A DNA stretch of 64,000 nucleotides from Onchocerca lupi (Eukaryota > Nematoda > Chromadorea > Rhabditida > Onchocercidae). Below the pieces are notes generated by a model that worked only from the letters and a program-made list of their open reading frames with translations, was not told where the DNA came from and searched no databases. The first letter of the stretch is position 1; each line of letters starts with the position of its first letter. This document shows positions 51,015-61,500 of this stretch, piece after piece. The stretch lies in assembly GCA_028564675.1 (NCBI GenBank), contig JAOVVO010000167.1:62001-126000 (forward strand), read 5' to 3'. Both the position numbers and the translations under genes were made by a program.

Positions 51015-51866
51015 AAAAAGGAAGAAACTGATAGAATTCGGTTTCTTCATGAAAACTTAGCTGCTTTCATCAAGAATACTCCTTGAATGTTTCAATTTTC
51101 TATTTCAGATTAGAAAAAATCTGGAAATCAATGAGGTGGATTAGTGATGTGGCTTCTATTGCACGGGATAAACAAGCCAAAGGCACAGTATCAATGGAAA
51201 ATCTGTTTGCGGTCAGTAGTGGAATATATGACAGAGATTGTCATAATAAGCAAGAAACGAGAAGCGTAAGTAATGTCTATTTTCAGGATTCCTTTATATC
51301 TTCGCTGAGATGGTTTTGATTAACATGGCACATTGATAGCAAAATACAAAGATTCATGTGTTTTGATATTTAATACTAAACCGTTTTGGGAATTGCAGGA
51401 TTCAACGAATTCAAGAAGTACATTATACTTTGATCTCTGGGATATACAACCACAAAGAACCATTTTACTAACCGACTCGATGACTGAACCTTGGCTTGAT
51501 AATTGTTTCCAACTAAAAAAGATTCCAATTACAAGGGTAATTAAAATTTTTGCTGCTTACCAGTGTGGCCTTACATGTAGCACTTCAGTCCGTTTTCAAA
51601 TAGCACCAACAACTACTGCTGGCGAAATTGTTGCCATGGTTACCGAACAATTAGCCAAGGAAGCTGCAGAATCTGGAAAAGCGATCGAGTCCAAAGATCC
51701 GGAAGACTTTTGCTTGGCAGTAGTTGTTGGTTCCAGAGAACGTAGGCTACGAGACGACTTCCCACTCATGAAATTGCAGAATCCCTGGGATGAGGGTCGT
51801 TTGTTTGTGAGACGTCGTGACAGCGTCTTGGCAGCTTTGCAAAGGGGCAACGAAACAGCTGTCTAA
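45798..51866 (+). CDS. ANKFN1: ANKFN1/Wide-awake-like ankyrin-FN3-RA protein
   Basis: Predicted 808 aa from 17 exons: 45798-45819, 45908-46102, 46338-46435, 46577-46763, 46825-47013, 47164-47274, 47396-47489, 47722-47827, 47935-48095, 48196-48283, 49151-49206, 49673-49889, 50224-50332, 50639-50715, 50816-50907, 51109-51265, 51399-51866. An ankyrin-like segment (WTLLEFALMLDHRQCAEELL) is followed by a coiled stretch, one fibronectin III domain (residues ~132-230: LTVSWKDI, LRYSVRVSAAS, GFGNPI), a long conserved middle region (YNPDFIGTYCRLSLFIEHF) and a C-terminal Ras-association domain (RVIKIFAAYQCGL, TTTAGEIVAMV, FPLMKLQNPW). This order is that of vertebrate ANKFN1/NMF9 and Drosophila Wide awake, linked to neuronal excitability and sleep timing. 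Only about one or two ankyrin units are visible. The acceptor before exon 6 does not end in AG, and further 5' exons are possible. Confidence 0.88.
50934..51012. repeat. Poly-A tract, 79 bases, in an ANKFN1 intron
   Basis: 79 consecutive A between exons 15 and 16 of the ANKFN1-like gene, followed by GAAAAAAGG. This is the longest homopolymer in the window. It is intronic, so the protein is not affected. Confidence 0.95.
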
Positions 51867-52963
51867 AGAAAAAAGAATGACCTGTTATTGGGCAGCCAAG
51901 CCCAATTTTAAAATTATTTGTTGATCACTTTATGTGTTGTAAATAATTGCTCATCGTTAAACATTGTTGTATTTATATACTTAAGTTAGAGAGAAATGAA
52001 TGCTTGAAAATGTAACCAAGTCAAAAAGCAGCTGAAATCCAAACTTGGACGATATACAAAGCAATGGAGGAAATGATGATATATATGCTTCATGAATATG
52101 AGCGTTATCCTCCCCACCAAAAAAAAAAAAAAAAGACTGGATCGACGCTATTCAAATAATTAATTATAACTGAAATACTGAAAAAAGGAAAGCATTGAGT
52201 GAAAAAATGATAGTACGGCAATATCGCAGAAAAAAATTGAAAATGGCGGAAAAGCTATACAACAAAATGAAATCTAACAAAGATGAAATAGTAATGACAA
52301 TCAGTCATTCAATAACATCATATTGAAACATTCGATTTCGTAAAATCGACGGAGTATTTGCGGACGAGAAAAGAAGAAAAAGACAAAAATATCAATACTA
52401 CCAAAACAATTGTTGTATTTCAAAAAACTTTAAAGGAATTTTTGAACAAATTAGGGAAATGTGGTTATGACCATAAAATGAAGATATTCAATTTTCTTTT
52501 AAAACTATGCGTAAACAATTTATCATGGATTCAATGGCGAGAAAAAAGCCTCACGGGAAAAAATACCTAGCAATTAAAATTACTAGGAAAATGAATATTT
52601 TTAGCACCTAATAAGTTAGCCATGCTTATCTGTTATTTTTATTCAATGTCTGATAACCTTAATTATTAAAGCTTCAGAGTTGCTAAAGTTACATGGCTTG
52701 AAATTAGACGGATGTTTAAACACTTACTGAAAACATATTAAGGAGAGAATATGTGGCAGAACATAAAATATAAGACAAAACGTCGATCAAATTTTATGTT
52801 TTAATACCAGAAAATATTTTTCGATTCATTAAAGTTAGCGAAATTTTTAAATACATTTAATATCATTTATATAAGTTATTACCAGATGTTTTCAAAATAT
52901 GGAAATATATCTAGCAAAAATGAAAATGTGCTGAAATTATATGGTCTGCAGCTAAATGGATGT
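51867..52963. other. Convergent 3' region between ANKFN1 and kin-2
   Basis: The plus-strand ANKFN1 gene and the minus-strand kin-2 gene end tail to tail, 1.1 kb apart. The DNA is AT-rich with an A15 run near 52,119-52,133, and one 70-codon open frame shows no domain. Read as two 3' UTRs plus spacer. Confidence 0.5.
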
Positions 52964-55900
52964 TCATGTCATCAGCTTGACATATGAATTATAATTTGAT
53001 ACATCCCTTTTCAGGATTTCACGTACCGGTCCCATTACACGTTCAAATCGTGCTCGATCTAATTTTACACATTTCAAAGGTGTTTTCGCGATTACGGTTG
53101 CAGCTCGAGGCCGATCTAAAAGGAGCGCTATCTCACCTGAAAAGTAAAACTTGGAATTTAAACAAAATTGTGCTTAAATCTCGAACAAAGCTACAACACT
53201 CACTCTATAACAGAGGTAAGACGTTACTTGAAATGTATTCTTTTCTCTGTTTCTTAAAATCTTATCAGAAGGCTCATCAGGAAGCTCAAGGAAGCGCACA
53301 AATTTCAAAATAAAATTTTAGAAACTTGCCAAAATAATCTGATGAAGATAAATGTCCGACGATTTCAAAAGGTGCATCATCACTTCGCTTCTGCAATACA
53401 TCTGCCTGCCCTTCCACAATGATGAAGAATTCATCACCAGGATGTCCCTGAATTCAAAAAAAAAGTTTTTGAAATCCGAGTAAAAATATAATGCGACAAA
53501 AACTACCTTCAAAGTCCCTTATTTAAATACAGTAAGAAAAATACTAAGCAGAAGAAAAATGCTTTTCAAATAAGCAATTCAAACTTGAAGCAAGTTACAA
53601 ATCGATTAAATGTTAAATTTAAACAATTTTATTTATTAAAAGTGCATTTATTTCATGACTTCAAAATTCATCGAGATGTTCTAAACGAAAAAAGGTGATA
53701 ATAATTTACGATTTTAAAAATAAAGAAAAAAAAGACGATAACTGCAAAGTAAACCTGCTCAACAACATGCGTTCCTGGCTCAAAATCGCATCTTTCTAAA
53801 GCATCAGCAACATTAGCTCGTTCCCATTTGTCGAGATCAGCTAAAAATTAATCGAATTAAGTGCAAAACTCTTAAAGTGCAATTATAGGATAATGAAGTA
53901 ATGAAATATAGTAAAAACATGAAAAGATTATCACAGAATAATTCAAATCGAAAGCTTCAAAGATCTCTGAAAGTTTAAAAGCTTGAAAGAAATACTGTAT
54001 GACAAATAGAATCTGCTAAAACATATACCGGATAATCTAAGCTATAATGCAAACTAGGCTGCCGGTTTAGCAAAAAATCAGCAAAACAAAGCAAAGTAAA
54101 CAGAAAAAATTTACACAGTATTTGAACTTTCGACAGAAATTCATCATAGAGTTTTCTTTTTCGCATTGTGGATCCCATCAGGATTTGCCGGTAGGTAATA
54201 CGATCAATCGCCCAACATTTCACTACATCAGACTTTGTAACTACTGTTGCAGCTCGCGGAGTTCCGTAAATTAGAGCGAGTTCGCCGAAACTGCCACCTT
54301 CCTTGATAGATAATGCATATTCACCATTTACAAATACATCTACCTCAAAAAAAAAATAAAATAAGTGCACTGAACAGCAGGTCGCAAGCATTCGGTTTCA
54401 TAAAATTTCAGCATGAAAAACGGAACAATAATTATTTCCGAAGGAATTTGTGGGGAAATCCCAACCCATGAATTATCCCCGTATTCAATTAATCCCTGAA
54501 TGAATATGAAAAAGATTTTCAACTGAGACTGAGAAATGGAAACTAAGAACCTATAGATCTTGTTTCCGTCACGTTATGTACTCACAATTAATTCTTCTGC
54601 AACAGTAAATCGGGCAATGAGATGCATTGCTTGTTAATGCACTATTTGAAAAAGGATGTACTTACTTCACCGGAATCAATCACATAGAAATTATCGCCTT
54701 CTTCTCCTTGTTCAATAATGGTTTCGCCCTTCTTCTTTTCAACAGGAAACATGGCATCAAATATAGCTTTCTGTTCGTCTCCCTGAAGACAACTAACTAT
54801 TAAGGTTCTCTACCAGTGCAAAAGCTATTTCCACAGTGAAAAAATTTGGATTCACATATTCTATACTGACTTAACATGGAAAAAAAATTTTCTAAGGTAA
54901 TCATTCCCCGTCCCTTAATAAATGAAATCAGAAAAAGAAACACTTGATTGTTTCTTTATAACTCTTTTATAATGAGTGACAGAAATCACAGTTACAAGCC
55001 TCTATCAACTTTCTCGACACATTCAACTCAAACACAATGCTTTAACACCGACATCATTACAAAATTACTCGTTTCTCACGATTCAATATATAATTTCTCT
55101 GGCTTGCATTTGTACTATAACTTATCCCAGACGACAGTTTAAGTGAAAACAGATTTCCATTGCTTAAAATACTAATACCTAAATAATTAGTGACAGAAAC
55201 TATAATTACAAGCCTCGCTTAATGTTTAACTGTCGTTCTTTCGTAAAAGACCGTGATATACTCCTCAAAGACACTGTAAACATAAAATTCTAAATCTTTT
55301 TGGATAATCAGATAAAAAAGAATAGAATTATTTGGATGAATTCTAAATGTATAAAAAGATAATAGATGCACAAGCATACTTCAAGATGAGAAAAAAGGAT
55401 ATTTTTGCACATCGCTGCTTCTAATGCTTTTCGAGTTTCATCATCTTTGGGAATCACTACCTTGTCATAATTTGCTGCTTCATTTTCATCGGGTACCTAT
55501 AAAAGCCGAAATGGAGATGAGCAAGATGAGTAATTTTTAATAACAACTTTGAGAATCGGGAAAAAATCTACAACAATTAATTTGTGTTCTGGTTAAACCA
55601 AAAACAGTGCAATCATGTTTTGCTAACAAAAGTTAACCTCCGCACTAACTGCAAGGCGTCGCCGGTTTCCTTGTTGTATTTTCGGAGGTTCATCAATGGT
55701 ATCATCATCATCTGTTGCTTCTACTCGTGGACTTGACACCTGTAAGTACACTAATTATAAAAACCTGTATCAGCAAAGAAGTTAAAACAATGAATTTGAT
55801 AAAAAAAGTCTGTAAAAAAAATTATAATTGATATTTGCAATACATACTGGTCATTTTTGGATCCTATTAGTGAAGCAAATAAGGAAGAAAAGGAAGTGTA

Positions 55901-57825
55901 CCACAGTCGTCTTATCGCCAGGCTTCGGGCTCTCGATATCATTAACTACATCGGCAGTGGCAGTAGTAGAGACAGCAGATGTAGTAGAAGTGGCAGCACC
56001 TGTGCTCATATTTCGACGCCTTTTCAAGCTCAAATGTTGTCCCATTTTTCAAAATTAGTAATCTGGAAGATGCCTACATCAACCACAAATGGGCAACAAG
56101 AAATGCGCCGATTGACCGACTCTCATGTGCGCTTTTGGCGTCACTCTTGCAGTTGTTGCCTATGTGTCTACTACGTGTGCGCACCCGCACCCCTACAGTG
56201 ATCGTTAACAGCAGCAAACAACGCTTGCGAGTCAAGCAGTAGCGAAAAGCAACGAGAGCGGCAGCAACTACATACTATACAGCGATCAATGCAGCATTTG
56301 TTTCCTTCCCCAATCATCATCCCGCTCGATTCCATCCCTCCGTTTTTGAAATACATAAACTTCTAATTCTCCCTCTTCCATCTACTGCAGCCTCGCCTCT
56401 GCTCCTTCTCACTCCGACTCTATTTCGCATTTCAACGCGGCTAAGTGCAGAGCAAGTCGCTGAGAAAATGGACAACATGTGGCAGTAACAAGCAGTTTGT
56501 ATTATATCTGTCTAAATTGAAATAACAAGAGTTTGTAGGAACAGCAATCTATACTACATACCATATATATATATAATTTAATCAAATGCACCAATCATCC
56601 TTATTGCTGCTTTCTATTATTACAACCTCCTTTTACCTTCCCATCACCTTATCAATTGTGAATTCCACTACCTAATAAATTTTCACATGAATAGATATAT
56701 TTCATATGAATCAGATATATTTATAGACATAAATCCAGATGCATACATACAATCAAACATATAATCCCATTTGCTTTTATGTGAATTTCACAAAAAATCC
56801 ATCTATAATACGATGAAAAAGAAATCTGAACTTTCATATAATTCAATAACACAAAACATCACATATTTGGAATAATTCAAACGACTAAGTTCAAATATCC
56901 AAATTTCATAAACATAAAAAACCAGTTCTCAGATTACCATATTTTTTTTATCCTATATTTTACTCGAAATTCTCTTGGAAGCAAAGGAAACAAATGTATC
57001 TGTTAACCAGAAGAATAGCGAGAGCAAAATCCGGTCATTAAAATTCTGAGATATATTTAAACGACTTCTCCAAAATTAACAAAAAATCTTCGGAAAATGT
57101 CGCATACGAAGAAAAATTGTTATATTTCGCTCAAATTGCTCAAAAACGCATTAAAAAGTAAAGAAATAGCAAAGATCTAACTACACTTCGTGAAATCTAT
57201 CTAAAATGGTGTCCAAACAGCATGACTACTCAAAAATCTGATAATCTAATGAAAGTGATGATTTCAACAAGAAAAATAGTGATGATCACTAAAAACTTCT
57301 GTCAATCCGTTTTTTTTTTCAACTTGAAAGAAATACTGTTTTAAAAAAATACGGAAAATATCGCCAGTATGGTAATTTTTCGAAAAAGTAAGCTTATGGA
57401 ATAAAAGCCAAAAAAATTTAATGATAGCTTTTAGTAATTAAGATACTTTATTGAAAGAATGTACAAAAGCTTTACGCACTAGTCAGTGAGAAATCTCCAA
57501 AGAGGAGGTATACGATTGTCCCCTCGCAATCCTTAAAAGAAAACTGCTGTTCAGAATTTCAGTTTGGTCACAAATTACTATCAATTCAGAGGTCTTCCCC
57601 AAGACATGATAACTACAAACTTTGATGAAACATTAAAGAACATGCCTGAGATCGCTGATCATACAGCTTTTCGAAATGTTCCTTGAGAAATAAAATCGGA
57701 TTTTCAGGTTTGTTTATACATAAGCTAACAATCGCTTCTTTGACCAACTGCTGAATGTTATGTCGTTGCACATAGGCCTGACATTGAGCTAGCTGCGCCT
57801 CTTCACTGCTGTCCCCGGATGCCAT
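52964..57825 (-). CDS. kin-2: PKA type I regulatory subunit (KIN-2)
   Basis: Predicted 373 aa (C. elegans KIN-2 is about this size) from exons (minus) 57825-57646, 55739-55638, 55496-55380, 54782-54666, 54343-54115, 53840-53755, 53447-53330, 53136-52964. It binds and inhibits the PKA catalytic subunit until cAMP is bound. Exon 1 is the dimerisation/docking domain (AQCQAYVQRHNIQQLVKEAI). The inhibitor site is RRLAV (Arg87-Val91), with Ala at the phospho-acceptor position, so it is a pseudosubstrate and the protein is type I. Two cAMP-binding domains follow: site A FGELALIYGTPRAATV (Glu193, Arg202) and site B FGEIALLLDRPRAATV (Glu318, Arg327). It ends YNSYVKLMT. The start is the first ATG after the acceptor, matching the family N-terminus. 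Two introns need GC donors: after exon 1 (CAG/GCATGT) and after exon 7 (TTG/GCAAGT). An internal alternative first exon lies at 55902-56045. Confidence 0.97.
54970..55216. repeat. Dispersed direct repeat in a kin-2 intron
   Basis: Two ~28-base copies of AGTGACAGAAA...TTACAAGCCTC, starting near 54975 and 55190, differ at a few central bases. They are about 215 bases apart, inside the intron between kin-2 exons 3 and 4. Confidence 0.55.
55902..56045 (-). CDS. kin-2: Candidate alternative first exon of kin-2 (MGQHLS...)
   Basis: A 48-codon open exon inside the large first kin-2 intron. It begins AAAAATGG, a good start context, and encodes MGQHLSLKRRRNMST followed by a Thr/Ser/Ala-rich stretch ending KPGDKTTV. 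It closes at GTG/GTACAC, phase 0, the same phase as the normal exon 1, so it joins kin-2 exon 2 (55739) in frame. The product would be 361 aa. MGxxxS is the N-myristoylation signature and the following KRRR would favour membrane binding. The D/D domain would be absent, so this isoform should not dimerise or bind AKAPs in the usual way. N-terminal isoform diversity of kin-2 is known in C. elegans as far as I recall; this exon itself is inference from frame and context. Confidence 0.6.
56046..56470 (-). promoter_or_regulatory. Probable internal kin-2 promoter / 5' UTR
   Basis: Directly upstream (minus strand) of the alternative exon, the DNA becomes much less AT-rich, with many CAG/GCA and CTC clusters, before returning to AT-rich intron beyond about 56,500. 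No splice acceptor immediately precedes the ATG at 56045, which suits a promoter-proximal first exon. Confidence 0.35.
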
Positions 57826-57845
57826 ATCCAAACTAAACTAAAAGT
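57826..57845 (-). promoter_or_regulatory. Splice acceptors just upstream of kin-2 exon 1
   Basis: On the minus strand CTTTTAG and then TTTAG end 12 and 7 bases before the ATG at 57825. This leaves a very short leader, as expected for spliced-leader addition or a 5'-UTR intron. Confidence 0.5.
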
Positions 57846-60500
57846 TGCGATGTAAATCCTGCATTTTAACGAATCAGAACACAGTAACGCTGACGAGTAT
57901 CATGAGAAAAACGAATGACTACAGTAACATATTTCCACAATTCATTCAGCAATATTTCGTGTATTTTTGATGTACCTAGCCCGATCATTGTAATCAATAC
58001 ATTTGAACAAATTGTTTCGATTCACATCCATGAAAAAAATTTGGAAGCACTGGATTTCTTACAGTATCCAGCAAGGAAAGTGTGAATTTCTCTTCAGAAA
58101 ACACTTGCATATGAGTCCAAACATTATACTTCTGAAAGCTAAATAATAATTATCACTAAATAAGCGGATTAAATGCACGAATGCAACATTAACGGTATAT
58201 TTTCGAGACCTTTTCTGAAAACAAAAGATCTAACTTCACGGACAATATATAAGACCAGTGTGTAATCTGTGACCACAGAAATCGAAATATGATGCCATTT
58301 TAATAAGAAACTTTAACTACAGATTTTACAAAGCCACTGTTGCTGTACAAGACCTCATCAACCCTTAAAGGAGACTCACGACGGAGCTGTCATTCATAAT
58401 TGTCTAATCAGTATTTCTTCTTGCACTAGCCGTATAAATATCTAGAAACGGGCAAATCAGGCAAGAAACGTTTGGGAAAGAAATCGAAGATATAGTGATA
58501 ACCTTACGTGCTTCCTCAGCAAAATAATATTAGTTCTTTAATATCATCAAAAGATCTAATACAGAGAATCAATTACTCATGAAAACAATGTTTTCATGCT
58601 GTCTAAAGAGGACAACAAGGAGTATTTTCTCTTTGTTTCAATATTTTTTGAAATGGAAACTAAAAAACAACCTAAGATGGCTACATCCATCTTGGATATA
58701 CGCAAATCGGAAATCTCCATATTTAAAAGTGAAAAAGAGATAAATATGTATTAATCAAGATCTGATAATTTTAAATTCATTTATTATTAAGCCCTTTCAG
58801 TGTACACTGAATCAAAAAAAACCAATCGACGAACATGAATTCTCAACAAAATTTGTGGGAGAACTCAGATTTGGTCAGTATTAGTAAAATCAAAATTACA
58901 GTAACTGCAAATGACGCAAGCCTTACGAAATAAAAAATGGGCTCCTCATTGTGGCAACAGCTGTGTCATCGTAGAAGCAGAAAGATGAATATTTTCTGGA
59001 ATTCCAAACAAAGAGAAAAAATACTATACTAATTAGATTCCCGATGCTTTGGATCGAAAATCTAATTAGTGAGTGAAATAAATTGAATGATTCAACAAAT
59101 ACGACGTAAGAGAATGACAACAATAACGGCATCCAAAGCTCAATGGCATTTTTAAACAAATATTAACGATGAAGATCTGAACCAATTTATACCATTATCT
59201 CCTAGCACCTTCGTTACATGCGTTATCAGTTGTGTGTCAAAGAAGGTGCGCTTGGCATTCGATCAAGGTTATGGGAAATTCCAAACTTCCAAAAGTGTGT
59301 TTAAGAGTTATGGATTGCAAAGTACATATTAAAGAACACAGAATGAACAATATTTGTTCACATTCACAAATGATAAAGCCATAAGGGAACCAATGAAAAA
59401 ATTTTAGGGGAAGAAATGTACAGTCTAAAGTATTCATTTCAAAAACAAAACGAAACAGCATTGGTATCAAAAAAATAACGAGATAATGCATGTGGTAAAT
59501 TAATCTACCAGACTTCGATCTTTTCTCTATTTTTGTTAAAAACTAATTTTCATGGCAGGAAATTTGGTTCTAGTCCCTACAGTCATAAGAAAAAGACAAG
59601 TGCTTTCTGTTCATGTCATGTTCAGTTGCAATAGCATGAAAACACGCAGTACTTTAATAAATATATGTTCCCTTGAAACATATTTCAAATATTTTTTTAA
59701 CGAGATTCCGAATGATGTTCTGATATAAAAGATGTATTCAAGGAAGAACGGTTAACTTGCATCCAAAAACGAAAAGCAAACAAGGCAATAAAATCAGGGA
59801 TAGGTTGCTGACGTCATTAAAAGTTATGAAGTTGATGCTGAGATGATGGCCGGATAGTGTGAATAATAAACCATCTCACAGTATATAAAACAGATCAGTG
59901 CAAATCAATAAACGGCAAAAAGCAAAACATGAGAGGCCAGATCTAAGTGGAAGTAGTCAAACAAAATGGTGCTCACTTCCTCATATATGTTGGATTATGC
60001 AAATGGTTTACGCAGCACGGAACAGATAACTTTCGAATGAACATTACAACACAAGAAAAGAGTGGAAAAAAAGCCTCCTATTTTACATTGATTTTGCACG
60101 TTAACGTAGTTTGTAAATTTGGTGCCGCAGTACTATGAAATCATAGCTTAAAGCTATGCACCCACATTATCACTTCCACTTACAGTAATTGATCAGCAGA
60201 CCACTCGTTGACATGGGCCCATCTCGAATTCGGTCATCAGTAATGCTCCATGTCAACCAGTTTACTGATAGTTCCGATCGACTACAGGCTGCAACATACT
60301 TCGCCTTCCAAAAGATCACGTGCACAATGATCAGCACATCATACTTTGCAATTACTGCTTCAAGTGAAGAAGGAAATGTTAATTAATGCCTTTTAGGAGT
60401 ACATGTGCTGCAATCGATTGCAAGGAAACAGATTGACGATCAATAGCGACATTTTCCAGTAGGTAAGGAGGTACAGATGGGTCAAGTGATTACGAAGAGG
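57846..60500. other. Upstream of kin-2; no supported gene
   Basis: AT-rich, with scattered short frames on both strands and no recognisable motif. Likely contains kin-2 regulatory DNA or upstream leader exons, which cannot be identified by eye. Confidence 0.4.
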
Positions 60501-61500
60501 AGAGCTAATTAGGAATGTGGCAATGATGAAGCAAGAGCCTTACATTATGCAAATAGTATTCCGGAAGAAATCCATCGGATCGACTTGCACTTTCGGTTTG
60601 TTCATCCCATCGTATACGTATGAAACGAAATGAAATACGGATAATTTGATACGTCAAGTAAATTAAATTAGCATTAACCTGAGCCACAGAAACGAGAATG
60701 AGGGAATGGAGCGAGTGAGCAAATTGGCAAAGGAAGTGGAATGATGCAAGCGAGGATATTAGGCATAGCAGCATTCACGCGTGCTGGTTCGATGGCGTGC
60801 ATTCTCAACCAATATCGCATCATTATACCTTGTGCGGCAGATCAACGAATGAAAGGGGCGAGGAGCATGGACATGGAAATGACAAGCAGAAGGCCTGACA
60901 GGATACGATGCAACGATTGTGGCAGTTGCGGCGACTACTCGTGCTTCTGCTTGCTGTTGCAGCTGCAACGCGTACCAAACACTGTATTCCATTCAACTGC
61001 AGAAAAAAGAAAGCAACGATCGCTCCGTCTTGCAACACCCACTCACTTGGATATTACTCAGTTTAGATTCCTGCCTATTGCCTCAGGCAATGTGTATGCA
61101 ACACCACCATCGTCACTATTCTATTCCGACAGCCCAACTCAGCAACTAAGCCACATATTGACCACAAATTCGCAGCATATGCTCATCTATACATCTATAC
61201 ACACACACACACATGTGCTGATAAACACAAGCACATGCACACGCTCTACAAGCACACACATACAAGCAAGCTTTTGCATATTTGGCAATGCAACAACTTC
61301 GTTATGTGTCAATCGGGACAGACAGCGTTTGTATGTGCATGTATGTGCGAGCGAGGATGCGTCTGCGGATGAGTACGTGCGTGCATTCATGCAATCGTGT
61401 TATTGGATGCAGATGGAGATGAATAAAAACTCTGACGTACTTTTACGAGAGGTTTCGATTCAAAACCAAATAGAGCATCCAGTATATTACTGACAAGGCA
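60501..61500. other. GC-richer island with CA repeats; not a supported gene
   Basis: This kilobase is markedly less AT-rich than the surroundings and includes ACACACAC runs at 61,190-61,260. The composition opens long frames on both strands (250 codons on plus, 77 on minus), but the plus frame reads through the CA repeat as alternating His/Thr and shows no domain. It resembles a promoter-like island; the nearest gene it could serve is kin-2. Confidence 0.35.

Noticed and set aside
51540..51575. 36-base GT...AG segment in the last ANKFN1 exon as an intron
   Set aside because: Reading through keeps the Ras-association motif RVIKIFAAYQCGL intact; removing it would destroy a conserved strand.
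54111..54120. Apparent frameshift at the end of kin-2 exon 5
   Set aside because: Using the donor CTGT/GTAAAT gives phase 1 and VQILSDLDKWERANV, so no frameshift exists.
60741..61493. 250-codon plus-strand open frame
   Set aside because: Long only because the local DNA is less AT-rich. It crosses the CA repeat, has no domain or signal, and overlaps open frames on the other strand.
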